Origin: JAEUKA01 sp044228505
GTDB taxonomy: Bacteria; Myxococcota_A; Polyangia; Palsa-1104; JAEUJZ01
Reading direction: 5' to 3'
Length of the DNA: 64,000 bases
Assembly: GCA_044228505.1 (NCBI GenBank)
Contig: JBGAUT010000017.1
Coordinates: forward strand, 1-64,000
Shown here one piece after another: positions 1-8,637 of the stretch; the stretch's first letter is position 1, and every line of letters begins with the position of its first letter. The notes below the pieces were generated by a model. It worked only from the letters and a program-made list of their open reading frames with translations. It was not told the DNA's origin and made no database searches. Position numbers and translations under genes: made by a program.

Positions 1-261
1 CACTGATGGCGTGGCGCACTTATACCCGCATGAGCCGCAGTTGTTGACATCTCCGCTTACGTTGGTTTCGCAGCCATCACCGGCATTGTTGTTGCAATCA
101 AGGTTCTGATCGGTACAGACCAGCGACTGACAACCCGAGCCACTGGCGGCTTGGTTGGCCTCCGTCATACCCGCTGTGGTGCATTCGGATACCGATGCCT
201 CACATGAAGACAAACAGATTACACCTAAAGCTAGAGCCACGTAATAATTGAGCAATTTCAT
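1..261 (-). CDS. Cys-rich lipoprotein, N-terminal 87 residues (runs off window edge)
   Basis: A leftward frame opens at the ATG at 261-259 and stays open to the window edge, so the C-terminus is missing. It starts MKLLNYYVALALGVICLSSC, a short basic and hydrophobic signal ending in the lipobox LSSC. The mature part is Cys-, Asn- and Gly-rich and contains NNCGSCGYKC, a motif seen repeatedly in secreted Cys-rich proteins of myxobacteria. Role unknown, probably surface or outer membrane associated. The start lies 21 bases left of a run of N, so its promoter is not reliably linked to it. Confidence 0.65.
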   Translation of the reverse strand, partial: MKLLNYYVALALGVICLSSCEASVSECTTAGMTEANQAASGSGCQSLVCTDQNLDCNNNAGDGCETNVSGDVNNCGSCGYKCATPSV

Positions 262-282
262 GTGCAAGCCTCTCGGGTCGGA

Positions 283-292
283 NNNNNNNNNN
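283..292. other. Assembly gap (ten N)
   Basis: Ten undetermined bases. This is the form of a scaffold join, so order, orientation and distance of bases 1-282 relative to the rest are an assembler's inference, not read sequence. Confidence 0.95.
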
Positions 293-431
293 TTTTAAAA
301 CATTCTATTTTCTACGAGGATATTAAGAAAGGGCCTTCTTGCCAGTGAGCCCAAGTGGTGTTTACCCAACACAATCGCGCTCCGACACCCAAGCAAGCAT
401 CCGAATACAGCCAAACCAATTGGTGCAGTAC

Positions 432-2606
432 ATGCTCATAACGACGCGAAAACTAACAAGAAATTGTCTGGGGGCCTGCCTAAGCCTGCTCCTGCTCACG
501 GGAGGTCAGTCGGGCTGCGGTCCCACTGACCCACTCTCTCCACAACTTCTACCCGTCGATGAACTGCATCAAGCCGAAGGTCTCGGCAAAGACGGCGATC
601 TGACGATCAGCACCACCGGTTCCATCGTCAATCGCTACGCCGCGCTGGCGAGCGCCGCACGCCCGGGCGACAAGATCATCAAGCTGTCCTCAATGGCAGG
701 TCAAGGTGTCGACGCCCTGCTGCCGCTCGCTGTGGATGACCTGCTGCTGATCATCCAGATGCAAGGTGCTGACATCGACACCGGGAACACCGTAGGTTAC
801 GGCTCGATCGTCGACCTTCGCAGCGCGGGCCGCTACGAATTCATCGGTGTCACATCCGTCGACCAGGCAAACGGGACGATCTCTGTCTACTCCGGCTGCG
901 GTGGGCTAAAAAACAGCTACGAGCCGTCCGGCCACGTCCAGGTGATCCGCGTCCCACAGTACAAAAATCTGACCATCTCACCGGGTGCCAGTGTCGTCGC
1001 GCCGGCGTGGAACGGACAGATTGGCGGCATCGTTGCGCTTCAGGTCCGCGACACCGTGACACTAGACGGCTCGATCGATGTGTCGGCGCTGGGCTTCCGG
1101 GGTGGTCAACGCAACCCAAATCCCAAGCAGAGACTCGCCGGAATCGGCAGCTACTACCGAGCCAGCAATTCCATGGACGGTGCCAATCGAGGTGAAGGCA
1201 TCGCTGGCTACGTCACCGAATACCAGCTCAGCGGTCAATACGGTCGCGGGGCTGCCGCCAACGGTGGTGGCGGTGGCAACCGAATCGCAGCCGGAGGCGG
1301 TGGTGGCGGTGGCGGTGGCGACCCGATGTTGTGGAACGGCCAGGGCGCAATGGCAGTGTCGGTGGTGGGCGGAACGCTCGCCTGGCCTCTCGACCCTGGT
1401 TATGACGCCAATCGCACGATGTTTGTCGGTGGTGGACGCGGCGGTTACAGCTACTCCAGCGCAGCCCTGGATCCCACGGTTGTCGAGCCCGGTAATATGA
1501 CGTGGGGCGACGACTATCGACGAGAGCGCGGCGGACTCGGTGGACGCCCAGTTCCCAACGACCCCACGGCACGTCTGTTCCTGGGTGGTGGTGGTGGTGG
1601 TGGTGATGACTACCTAAGCACCAGTGGCGCGGGTGGCAGTGGTGGTGGGCTCGTGTTCATCGATGCGCGCAGTGTGTCCGGTACCGGCAGCATCACCGCC
1701 AACGGCCAAAAGGGACAGTCCGCGACTGCGACCAGCAGTGGCGCTGGTGGTGGTGGTGGCGGCGGCACCATTGTCGTGGCCGCAAGCACCTCGATTGATG
1801 GCATTACCGTGCTCGCCAATGGTGCCGACGGCGGCAACCAGACCGGCACAACGGCCACTGCGGCTGGACCCGGCGGCGGTGGCGGCGGTGGATACATCAG
1901 CATCTCGCAGAGTCAGACCGTGGTTCCAGCAGCAAACCCCGGGCAAGGCGGTACGACCACATCGACGGACATGACCAAGTTCCCACGCAATGGTGCCACC
2001 GATGGTGGACAAGGTCAGGTCATCCTGTCAGCGCTCGGTCCGTACGCCGGTGCCCCGTACTGCTCGATTGCGGACTTGGCCATCAAGATGACGGCCACGC
2101 CCGCGATCGCGCACGAGATCGATCCGTTCCAGCTTGCCCTGGCCGTGGAAAACCTGGGCCCAGGCATCAGCGGCAACGCCGAGGTTGCGCTAGACATCGC
2201 TCCGGGCGTCAAAATCCAGAGCATTGATGCGCAAAGCTGGTCCTGTCGGCAGTCGACCAAACAGCTCATCTGCAAGCTCAGCACCCTGGCGATCGGAGCT
2301 GCGCCGGTCATTACCGTGACGCTTACGCCATCGCTTGGGCAGATGTCGATGCCGTTCACTGCAACGGTGTCCGCTCCAACGACGGACCTGCAGATGGACA
2401 ACAATACGGCGAGCCTCACCGTGGACAATCCGGCTCCACTGGTGGCTCGTCCGGCGGGCGGCGGCTTTGGCTGCACGGTCCTGGGATCCACGCCGACCGC
2501 GACGGGTAGCGGCCTGTGGATGATTGGGCTGGCAATGGGGGCATTGGGTCTTCGGCAGAGGCGAGTCCGTGCAGTAGCCGGACGACTCCTCGGTTCATGG
2601 AGGTAG
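432..2606 (+). CDS. Gly-rich secreted protein with DUF11-like domain and MYXO-CTERM-like tail
   Basis: 724 residues from the ATG at 432. A TTG at 339 would add 31 residues that do not look like a leader, whereas MLITTRKLTRNCLGACLSLL is a good signal start, followed by a Cys that could be lipidated (GQSGC, a poor lipobox). The middle is extraordinarily glycine-rich, with several runs of five to nine Gly. Roughly residues 545-665 resemble a DUF11/CARDB-type beta-sandwich. The C-terminus has a Gly-rich stretch with GCTVL, a hydrophobic helix (GLWMIGLAMGALGL) and a basic cluster (RQRRVR), the layout of MYXO-CTERM sorting tails. Probably surface anchored. The next gene starts 2 bp after its stop, so the two are likely co-transcribed. 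Confidence 0.8.
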   Translation: MLITTRKLTRNCLGACLSLLLLTGGQSGCGPTDPLSPQLLPVDELHQAEGLGKDGDLTISTTGSIVNRYAALASAARPGDKIIKLSSMAGQGVDALLPLAVDDLLLIIQMQGADIDTGNTVGYGSIVDLRSAGRYEFIGVTSVDQANGTISVYSGCGGLKNSYEPSGHVQVIRVPQYKNLTISPGASVVAPAWNGQIGGIVALQVRDTVTLDGSIDVSALGFRGGQRNPNPKQRLAGIGSYYRASNSMDGANRGEGIAGYVTEYQLSGQYGRGAAANGGGGGNRIAAGGGGGGGGGDPMLWNGQGAMAVSVVGGTLAWPLDPGYDANRTMFVGGGRGGYSYSSAALDPTVVEPGNMTWGDDYRRERGGLGGRPVPNDPTARLFLGGGGGGGDDYLSTSGAGGSGGGLVFIDARSVSGTGSITANGQKGQSATATSSGAGGGGGGGTIVVAASTSIDGITVLANGADGGNQTGTTATAAGPGGGGGGGYISISQSQTVVPAANPGQGGTTTSTDMTKFPRNGATDGGQGQVILSALGPYAGAPYCSIADLAIKMTATPAIAHEIDPFQLALAVENLGPGISGNAEVALDIAPGVKIQSIDAQSWSCRQSTKQLICKLSTLAIGAAPVITVTLTPSLGQMSMPFTATVSAPTTDLQMDNNTASLTVDNPAPLVARPAGGGFGCTVLGSTPTATGSGLWMIGLAMGALGLRQRRVRAVAGRLLGSWR
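2599..2603 (+). promoter_or_regulatory. Shine-Dalgarno that decides the start of the OmpA/TSP3 gene
   Basis: GGAGG lies inside the last codons of the upstream gene, 5 bases before the GTG at 2609. It overlaps the alternative in-frame ATG at 2597, which makes GTG 2609 the better start and suggests translational coupling. Confidence 0.7.
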
Positions 2607-2608
2607 CG

Positions 2609-4750
2609 GTGCGAATTCGACAATCGATCGTGCTGGGCGCCGCACTCATGGCGCTGAGTTTGATGGCGAGCCCGGCGCGGGCTCAAAATCTTGGCTTTCA
2701 GGTAAATCGGTACGAGCCGACGACCGCCGGAGAGTGGTCTTTCCTGGTTGACCATCCGTGGTACTCGTCGACCCGCTACTTTGCGGCGGGTGTGACGCTC
2801 AACTACGCCCATAACCCGCTGGTCTACGGCTTCAGTACTGTCGACGGTAGCTTCCGACAGACGCAGGCCATCATCGCCCATCAGCTCCTTGGGCACGTCG
2901 ACCTAGCGGGATCGTTTCTGGATCGAGTGACCATTGCCGCATCGCTGCCCGTGACGTTCCTGGAGCGCGGCCAGCGCGTCGGTGATCTGGCTCCAGTGAG
3001 CGGTGCCGCCGTTGGTGACCCACGCATTGGCGTGATGGTGAGACTCTTCGGTCAGCCGGATCGCAGCGCATTTTCGCTGAGCATCGGTGCTTCGGTCTGG
3101 ATTCCGCTACGAAAGATCGACGACACCCTGCCGCAGTTGTCGAGTGATCTCGACGTTCGCTTGCTGCCGAAACTAGTGGCTGGCGGTTTGGTCAAGCGGC
3201 TCCGCTGGTCAGCGACCCTGGGGTTTTTGTATCGGCCCGATGCCAATCTCGGGACGTTCATGACTCCTGATGGCAGCACCACCGGATCAGCGATTCAGCT
3301 CGGCGTGTCTGCCAGTTATGCGGACACCCTTCGACGATTCGCCATTGGTCCCGAGCTGCTGGTCAGCACCATGGTCGTAGGCGGTCATGCCTTCCAACGT
3401 GACTACACCAGCCTCGAAGTGTTGCTCGGTGCGCACTACAACATTGCTGGGCAGGTGCAAGTCGGTGCCGCCGCTGGGCTCGGGATTCTTCGCGAGCCCG
3501 GAACGCCCGATGCCCGCGCCCTGCTCCGCATTGCCTACGCGCCGATGGCCAAGCCCGAGCCACCGCGTGTCGATACTGACAACGATGGCATCATCGACCG
3601 CAAAGACGCTTGTCCGAATGAACCCGGCCCAGCGACCAAGGATGCCCGCACCAACGGCTGCCCACTCCCCGACCGTGACCGCGACGGCGTGCCGGATGAG
3701 AGCGACCAGTGTCCTTCGCTGCCAAAAGGCGACAAGCCTGACCCAGCGCGACTCGGCTGCCCGATTCCCGACCGCGATGGGGATGGTGTGCTCGATGCCA
3801 AAGATCAATGTCCAGAGGTTCCGCAAGGCAACGAGCCTGACCCGACGCGGCCTGGCTGCCCGGACAAAGACACCGATAACGATGGCGTGATCGACAGCAA
3901 AGACCAGTGCCCAAGCGTGCCCAAGGGCGACCATCCCGATGCGGCCAAGCTCGGCTGTCCGGACAAAGACACCGACAATGACGGCGTCTTTGACTCGCAG
4001 GATCAGTGCGTCAAGGTCTCGGCAGGCGGTCATCCCGACCCAGCCAAGCCCGGTTGTCCGCTCCCAGACCGTGATGGCGACAGCGTGGTGGACGCCGAGG
4101 ATGCGTGCCCGACCAAGCCGGGGGCTCCCGATCCAAATCCCAAGAAAAACGGCTGCCCCGGCCTGGTCGAAATCAAGCGCGGCCAAATCGTCATCATGCG
4201 CTCGGTATTCTTTGCAAACGACGAGGCGGTGATCCTGAAGAACAGCTTCCCCGTGCTGCAGGCCGTCACCAACGTCCTTGTCACGCAGCCGCAGATCACC
4301 AAGCTAGCGGTGGAGGGTCATACCGATGACCGAGGAGACATTGCCCACAACACCGACCTCTCGAAGCGTCGAGCAGAGAGCGTCATGCAGTGGCTGATCG
4401 ATCACGGGATTGCGGCGACTCGGTTGACGGCCCAAGGCTACGGTCCGAACAAGCCCATTGCCGACAACAAGACGCTCTACGGTCGCGCCAAGAACCGACG
4501 GGTCGAGTTCCACATCCTCGAACCGTCCGCGATGGCGCAGTCGGTCACCGACCCGAAAGCGGCAGCAGCGACGGGCACCCCGGCCATCGTGCCGAGCCAA
4601 GCGGAGCCAGAACCGAGCCCCAGCGAAGACAAGTCGGGCAAGAAGGTCAAAGGCAAGAAGGCCAAGGGCGGCAAGGACAAAGCGGCAGCCGAAGAGGGTG
4701 ACGCCAAGCCCGCCAAGAAGCATCGCAGCAAAAAGAAAAAGGCAGAGTAG
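2609..4750 (+). CDS. OmpA-family outer membrane protein with thrombospondin type-3 repeats
   Basis: 713 residues from the GTG at 2609. A signal peptide ends near ASPARAQ. Residues about 25-310 look like an outer-membrane beta-barrel. About 321-518 hold six Ca-binding thrombospondin type-3 repeats of the form DxDxDGxxDxxDxCP. About 520-640 are an OmpA C-terminal peptidoglycan-binding domain (VEGHTDDRGDI, LSKRRAESV, NRRVEFHI), with the conserved Asp and Arg expected to bind diaminopimelate. The last ~70 residues are a Lys-rich tail (KKVKGKKAKGGKDK, KKHRSKKKKAE), unusual for this family. Likely tethers the outer membrane to the cell wall and may display the neighbouring MYXO-CTERM protein, but that link is inference from adjacency only. 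Confidence 0.9.
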   Translation: MRIRQSIVLGAALMALSLMASPARAQNLGFQVNRYEPTTAGEWSFLVDHPWYSSTRYFAAGVTLNYAHNPLVYGFSTVDGSFRQTQAIIAHQLLGHVDLAGSFLDRVTIAASLPVTFLERGQRVGDLAPVSGAAVGDPRIGVMVRLFGQPDRSAFSLSIGASVWIPLRKIDDTLPQLSSDLDVRLLPKLVAGGLVKRLRWSATLGFLYRPDANLGTFMTPDGSTTGSAIQLGVSASYADTLRRFAIGPELLVSTMVVGGHAFQRDYTSLEVLLGAHYNIAGQVQVGAAAGLGILREPGTPDARALLRIAYAPMAKPEPPRVDTDNDGIIDRKDACPNEPGPATKDARTNGCPLPDRDRDGVPDESDQCPSLPKGDKPDPARLGCPIPDRDGDGVLDAKDQCPEVPQGNEPDPTRPGCPDKDTDNDGVIDSKDQCPSVPKGDHPDAAKLGCPDKDTDNDGVFDSQDQCVKVSAGGHPDPAKPGCPLPDRDGDSVVDAEDACPTKPGAPDPNPKKNGCPGLVEIKRGQIVIMRSVFFANDEAVILKNSFPVLQAVTNVLVTQPQITKLAVEGHTDDRGDIAHNTDLSKRRAESVMQWLIDHGIAATRLTAQGYGPNKPIADNKTLYGRAKNRRVEFHILEPSAMAQSVTDPKAAAATGTPAIVPSQAEPEPSPSEDKSGKKVKGKKAKGGKDKAAAEEGDAKPAKKHRSKKKKAE

Positions 4751-4758
4751 CGAACCGC

Positions 4759-4784
4759 CAGCGCACTCCTACGTGGAGGCGCTG
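4759..4784. terminator. Candidate bidirectional terminator hairpin
   Basis: CAGCGC + A + CTCC, loop TACGT, then GGAG + GCGCTG: a 10-bp GC-rich stem with one bulged A. It sits between the convergent OmpA/TSP3 and GNAT genes and overlaps the stop codon of the latter (4769-4771). There is no clear T-run, so termination is inferred from position and stem strength. Confidence 0.55.
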
Positions 4785-5242
4785 AGCGTCAGAATCACCA
4801 CTCTACTCTCTTCGCCGTTTGCCGCTGTCTCTCTCCGCTCACCCGAAATCACAAACCCACACTTTTGCGCAACCTGCAGGGACGCCAGGTTGTGCGCCGA
4901 TACCACTGCGGTCAGGGGTCTGGCTACCTCGCAGCTCAGGAACTGGCGTAGAGCCGCCGAGCCAATTCCTTTGCCCCAGTGCGCACGACCGATGGCGTAG
5001 CCCACTTCTCGCAGACCGTTGCGATCAAAGCTCAGGATGGACCCCACAAGCTGACCATCGGCCCAAATCGCACGCTTGCAGACCGCGTCATTTGCCAGAT
5101 GTTTTTCCCATCGCGCCTGAAACTCGTCTCGCGGCCAATGAGGAATCACCGCCATGCTGCGTACTACCGGATCGTTCTGGTGTTCAAACAGTGTCGGCAC
5201 ATCGTCCGCAGTCACGTTGCGAAGCTCAACCCTAGGAGTCAT
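4769..5242 (-). CDS. GNAT-family N-acetyltransferase (RimJ/RimL-like)
   Basis: 157 residues, the usual size of a single-domain GNAT. The acetyl-CoA pyrophosphate-binding segment is seen as HWGKGIGSAALRQFL, and the late motif with a conserved Asn is SAHNLASLQVAQKCGF. Substrate not predictable: members acetylate ribosomal protein N-termini, antibiotics or small amines. It lies 67 bp downstream of the ABC ATPase gene on the same strand and could be the last gene of that operon. Confidence 0.8.
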   Translation of the reverse strand: MTPRVELRNVTADDVPTLFEHQNDPVVRSMAVIPHWPRDEFQARWEKHLANDAVCKRAIWADGQLVGSILSFDRNGLREVGYAIGRAHWGKGIGSAALRQFLSCEVARPLTAVVSAHNLASLQVAQKCGFVISGERRETAANGEESRVVILTLSAST

Positions 5243-5309
5243 GGCCGAAGTCTTATACGCGATCTCTCACAGATTCCCTACCTCTCACTCCGCCTTTCCA
5301 AAGCTGCAC

Positions 5310-6062
5310 TTAGGTGGGTGGGAGGAAGGTGCCGTCTTCCGGTCCTTCACCTCGGCGACGATCCCCGACAATCCGGCCATCAACCAGTTGAATGATGCGA
5401 TCGCAGCGACCCGCCAGACGTGGATCATGCGTCACGATCAAGAATGTCGTGTTGCGCTCGCGGTTGAAGCGCCGGAGCAGCGTGAAGATCCCATCCGCCG
5501 TCTTGGTATCGAGGTTTCCGGTCGGTTCATCCGCCAATACGAGCGGCGGATTTTGACACAGTGCCCGAGCGATCGCGACGCGCTGCGCTTCTCCTCCGGA
5601 CAGGTCGCTCGCCCGATTGTGAATGCGCTCGCTGAGTCCGACTTCACAAAGTAGCTTTCCCGCGCCCGCTCGCAGCTCTGCACTGGCAAATCCACGATCG
5701 CCCCACGCTGGAATCATGACGTTTTCCAGCGCCGAAAATGCCGGCATCAAGTGATGGAACTGAAATACGAAACCGAGCGTCCGGCCACGAAAGCTCGTCA
5801 AGGCATCGTCGTCGAGCTGACTCGTCGCCTGACCGCCAATGAGTATCTCCCCAGAAGTCGGACGATCGAGCAGTCCCATCAAGTTAAGGAGCGTACTTTT
5901 TCCAGATCCGGAGGGACCAATGAGCGCACTGAACTCTCCGCGCTGAAGCGCTAGATCCACGGAGTGAAGGATCCGTGTCTTCACCTTGGTTCCGAACTCG
6001 CGAACCACGCTGCGAATCTGCAAGACCGAAACCTGCTCGGATACAGGAGCGCTGTCAGCCAT
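5310..6062 (-). CDS. ABC transporter ATP-binding protein, LolD/MacB type
   Basis: 250 residues from the ATG at 6062-6060, which overlaps the end of the permease gene by 8 bases (TATGGCTGA), a sign of translational coupling. An upstream in-frame start would add 33 residues encoded inside the permease gene. Walker A is IGPSGSGKSTLLN, the signature LSGGEAQRVAIARAL, Walker B LVLADEPTGNLD and the switch His THD. The ADEPTGNLD form is typical of the LolD/MacB/FtsE group, which energises lipoprotein release or MacAB-type efflux rather than import. Partners are the two genes upstream. Confidence 0.9.
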   Translation of the reverse strand: MADSAPVSEQVSVLQIRSVVREFGTKVKTRILHSVDLALQRGEFSALIGPSGSGKSTLLNLMGLLDRPTSGEILIGGQATSQLDDDALTSFRGRTLGFVFQFHHLMPAFSALENVMIPAWGDRGFASAELRAGAGKLLCEVGLSERIHNRASDLSGGEAQRVAIARALCQNPPLVLADEPTGNLDTKTADGIFTLLRRFNRERNTTFLIVTHDPRLAGRCDRIIQLVDGRIVGDRRRGEGPEDGTFLPPT

Positions 6063-7275
6063 AACGAATGACCTCTGCTGGATCGAGTCGCGCCGCCCGA
6101 CGAGCGGGAGCCACAGCCGCAAGCAGACCAACGATGGTTGCCAGCGCCGTGGGCCCCACAAAGAGAGCCAACGTGAGCGTCACCGGAAACATCGCCGAGC
6201 CATCGGGATTGCGCATGAATCGAATGAACACGCGCAAAAGCAAGACTCCCAAACCGGAGCCGAACAGCGAGCCAACAAAACCCACCAGTCCCCCCTGGAT
6301 CAGAAAGATCCTCAACACTCGTGAACGAGACGTACCCACGGCTCTCATGACACCAATCTCACGAGACTTCTGGACCACGCTCACGATCAAAACGCTGGCG
6401 ATTCCCAACGCAACCGTCAGGGTGATGAAGAACAAGATGACGTTCTTCGAGCTCTCCTGAGATTGTAGTGCGACCAGGAGCTGAGGATTGGTGGTCGTCC
6501 AGCTATCTGCAACCAGGCCGGTCCGACTGGCAATCTCACGGGCGACTGTCTCTGCACCAAAGATGTCAGCGACCTTGATCTCAATGGAAGAGATCCCCCC
6601 CACAAGATCAAACAGCGTCTGGGCAGCACGCAGCGGAACCAAGACAACCCGCTCGTTCAAGTCCTTCGAGCCGAGATCAAAAATCCCGGCAACTGTGAAG
6701 ACCTCTGCTTGTCCGGTTGCAGTGACGATCCGTAGCTTGTCGCCGGGGGCAACTGCAAAGTCGATCGCCAAATCCGCCCCAATCATGGCTTCGGTACCGA
6801 CCAACTGATACCGTCCTGCTTTGGTCTTTTCCGCGAGTCCGATGATGCGACCAAAGCCCTCCGGCTCTATGCCACGCAGCGCCACCGGTTTGGTCGTAGC
6901 TCCACGCACCACGAAAGCGGACCCCGACACCACAGCCGAAATCGCGACCACCCCAGGATGAAGTCCGACATTCTTGACGACCTCTTGCCATCCCGAGATC
7001 GACTGCAGCCGCTGCGTCGGCTTTTCTACTCTGGTCGAAACAATCTGACCTTGCTGCTCTGTGATGAGGAGTCGCGCTTCCTGATCTGGAAGATGCACAA
7101 TGATGTGCGCCTGGGAGCCCAGTATTTTTGAAATCAGACTCGCTTGCAGCCCGCCAATCAGCGCCGACAGAAACACCACCACGGCGATTCCGATCGACAC
7201 CGCTCCCAAAATCAGCGCCGTCTGCATCTTTCCTTCACGCAGATAGCGCAGTGCAACAAACCACTCGAAAGGCAC
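6055..7275 (-). CDS. FtsX/LolC-type ABC transporter permease
   Basis: 406 residues. One N-terminal membrane helix (about 18-42), a large periplasmic domain (about 43-270) and three C-terminal helices (about 275-400) give the MacB/LolCE layout. The C-terminal signature SREIGVMRAVGTSRSRVLRIF is the cytoplasmic coupling region, and the end APARRAARLDPAEVIRYG is characteristic of the FtsX superfamily. It starts 3 bp after the fusion-protein stop and overlaps the ATPase start. With one permease gene the complex is presumably a homodimer, as in MacB. Confidence 0.88.
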   Translation of the reverse strand: MPFEWFVALRYLREGKMQTALILGAVSIGIAVVVFLSALIGGLQASLISKILGSQAHIIVHLPDQEARLLITEQQGQIVSTRVEKPTQRLQSISGWQEVVKNVGLHPGVVAISAVVSGSAFVVRGATTKPVALRGIEPEGFGRIIGLAEKTKAGRYQLVGTEAMIGADLAIDFAVAPGDKLRIVTATGQAEVFTVAGIFDLGSKDLNERVVLVPLRAAQTLFDLVGGISSIEIKVADIFGAETVAREIASRTGLVADSWTTTNPQLLVALQSQESSKNVILFFITLTVALGIASVLIVSVVQKSREIGVMRAVGTSRSRVLRIFLIQGGLVGFVGSLFGSGLGVLLLRVFIRFMRNPDGSAMFPVTLTLALFVGPTALATIVGLLAAVAPARRAARLDPAEVIRYG

Positions 7276-7278
7276 GAC

Positions 7279-8496
7279 TTAGCTCCCCCTACGCATGGTG
7301 GCCCGCACGCGCCGACCCAGCTTGAGTACACTCCCCGCTGGAAGGACGAGCAGCTCGTGCTCGCCAAGACCGCTCAGGATTTCGACAAAACCGTCACCAC
7401 GTAGACCAAGCTGCACACTGCGTTTTTCAACATGACGGTCGCGCAGAAGCCAGACCCACGGACTCGCCGAACCGAGATCGAGCACCGCATCTGTGGGAAC
7501 AACAACCGCATCTTGTCGGCGTCCGACTTCGATGTTGATCGAAACCGTCATATCGGGACGCAGATACTCAGGAGGCGTCGGCACATCGAAGCGAACCTCT
7601 ACCGTGCCGCGCTGCGGATCGACCGATGGCGCGATGTACGAAACCGTCGCAACAAACGAATCCTTGCCAAACGCATCCGCCGAAGCCCTCGCTGGCTGGG
7701 ACAGCCGCAGCGCCGCAAGGTTCTTCTCATCCATCTGTGCGCTCAGCAGCGTCTTGCCATCGCGAGAAAGGACAAGCAGCGGTCGGCCCGGCTGAATGAT
7801 CTCTCCTGGCTCTACCGATCGGGTCAACACCACAGCCGGAACCAGCGCCACGATCTTGGACTGTGCAACTCGAACTTCCGCCTGGGCGACAGTGGCTGCC
7901 GCTTGAGCGTACGCCGCGACCGACAGCTTGTGATCCGCTCCTTTGGGTCCGGCGCTCACAGCCTGTGTTTCGGTGGTGTCATGCTGGCTCTGCGCTATCG
8001 CCAAGGTACGCTTGGCTTCATCGAGCTGGGCCGGTGGCACGCCGTCCTGTTTTGCCATGGCGGAGAGGCGTTCGTAGGTCAGTCGCGCAAACTCCAAGTT
8101 GGCATCTGCTTGCCGATGGAGCCCGCGAGCCACCGGGCTGGTGACGTGCTGGAGCTGCCGCAACCGAGCCCGCGCTTGGTCGAGTCCCGCTTTCGCTAAC
8201 TTCAACCCGGCCTGCGCTTCTGCATCATCGAGCTTCACCAGCAGATCCCCAGGATTGACATGATCGCCCTCCTTCACCGCAACCTGGGTCACCAGCCCTG
8301 GCACCAAGCTACCGATGGGAATCCTTGACCGTGGCAACACGCGACCGCTTACCACTACGTCCTGAACGATCAGTCGCCGGGAAACCTCGACCACGTCGAC
8401 CTTAGGACCTAGAAACTGGAGGATGATGAGCACCACGCCAATCACTCCCCCTACACCAACCAAACTCCCCCACACCCAGCGTGTACGGCTACTCAT
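7279..8496 (-). CDS. HlyD/MacA-type membrane fusion protein
   Basis: 405 residues with one N-terminal membrane helix (VWGSLVGVGGVIGVVLIIL). The biotinyl-lipoyl-like segment is VAVKEGDHVNPGDLLVKLDD, followed by an alpha-hairpin coiled coil (about 95-210, LKLAKAGLDQARARLRQLQH) and beta-barrel regions. It spans the periplasm and links the inner-membrane ABC permease to an outer-membrane exit. No TolC-like gene is in the window. First gene of the fusion protein-permease-ATPase operon, divergent from the gene at 8638. Confidence 0.88.
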   Translation of the reverse strand: MSSRTRWVWGSLVGVGGVIGVVLIILQFLGPKVDVVEVSRRLIVQDVVVSGRVLPRSRIPIGSLVPGLVTQVAVKEGDHVNPGDLLVKLDDAEAQAGLKLAKAGLDQARARLRQLQHVTSPVARGLHRQADANLEFARLTYERLSAMAKQDGVPPAQLDEAKRTLAIAQSQHDTTETQAVSAGPKGADHKLSVAAYAQAAATVAQAEVRVAQSKIVALVPAVVLTRSVEPGEIIQPGRPLLVLSRDGKTLLSAQMDEKNLAALRLSQPARASADAFGKDSFVATVSYIAPSVDPQRGTVEVRFDVPTPPEYLRPDMTVSINIEVGRRQDAVVVPTDAVLDLGSASPWVWLLRDRHVEKRSVQLGLRGDGFVEILSGLGEHELLVLPAGSVLKLGRRVRATMRRGS

Positions 8497-8637
8497 GAAC
8501 CTTCACTTTCTGTCTTCAGACTAAGTACGCAGACTGCATCGAACAAGGTTCTCTGTCCCCGCTGGGGGTTTCCTGACAGCTCGTCTCATATGTCGATGCG
8601 TAGCCTGGCAGCCCAAGTGTCTGTGGTATCATGAGAC

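Noticed and set aside
339..431. TTG start extending the Gly-rich protein by 31 residues
   Set aside because: The extension lacks signal-peptide character, while the ATG at 432 opens directly into a good signal sequence.
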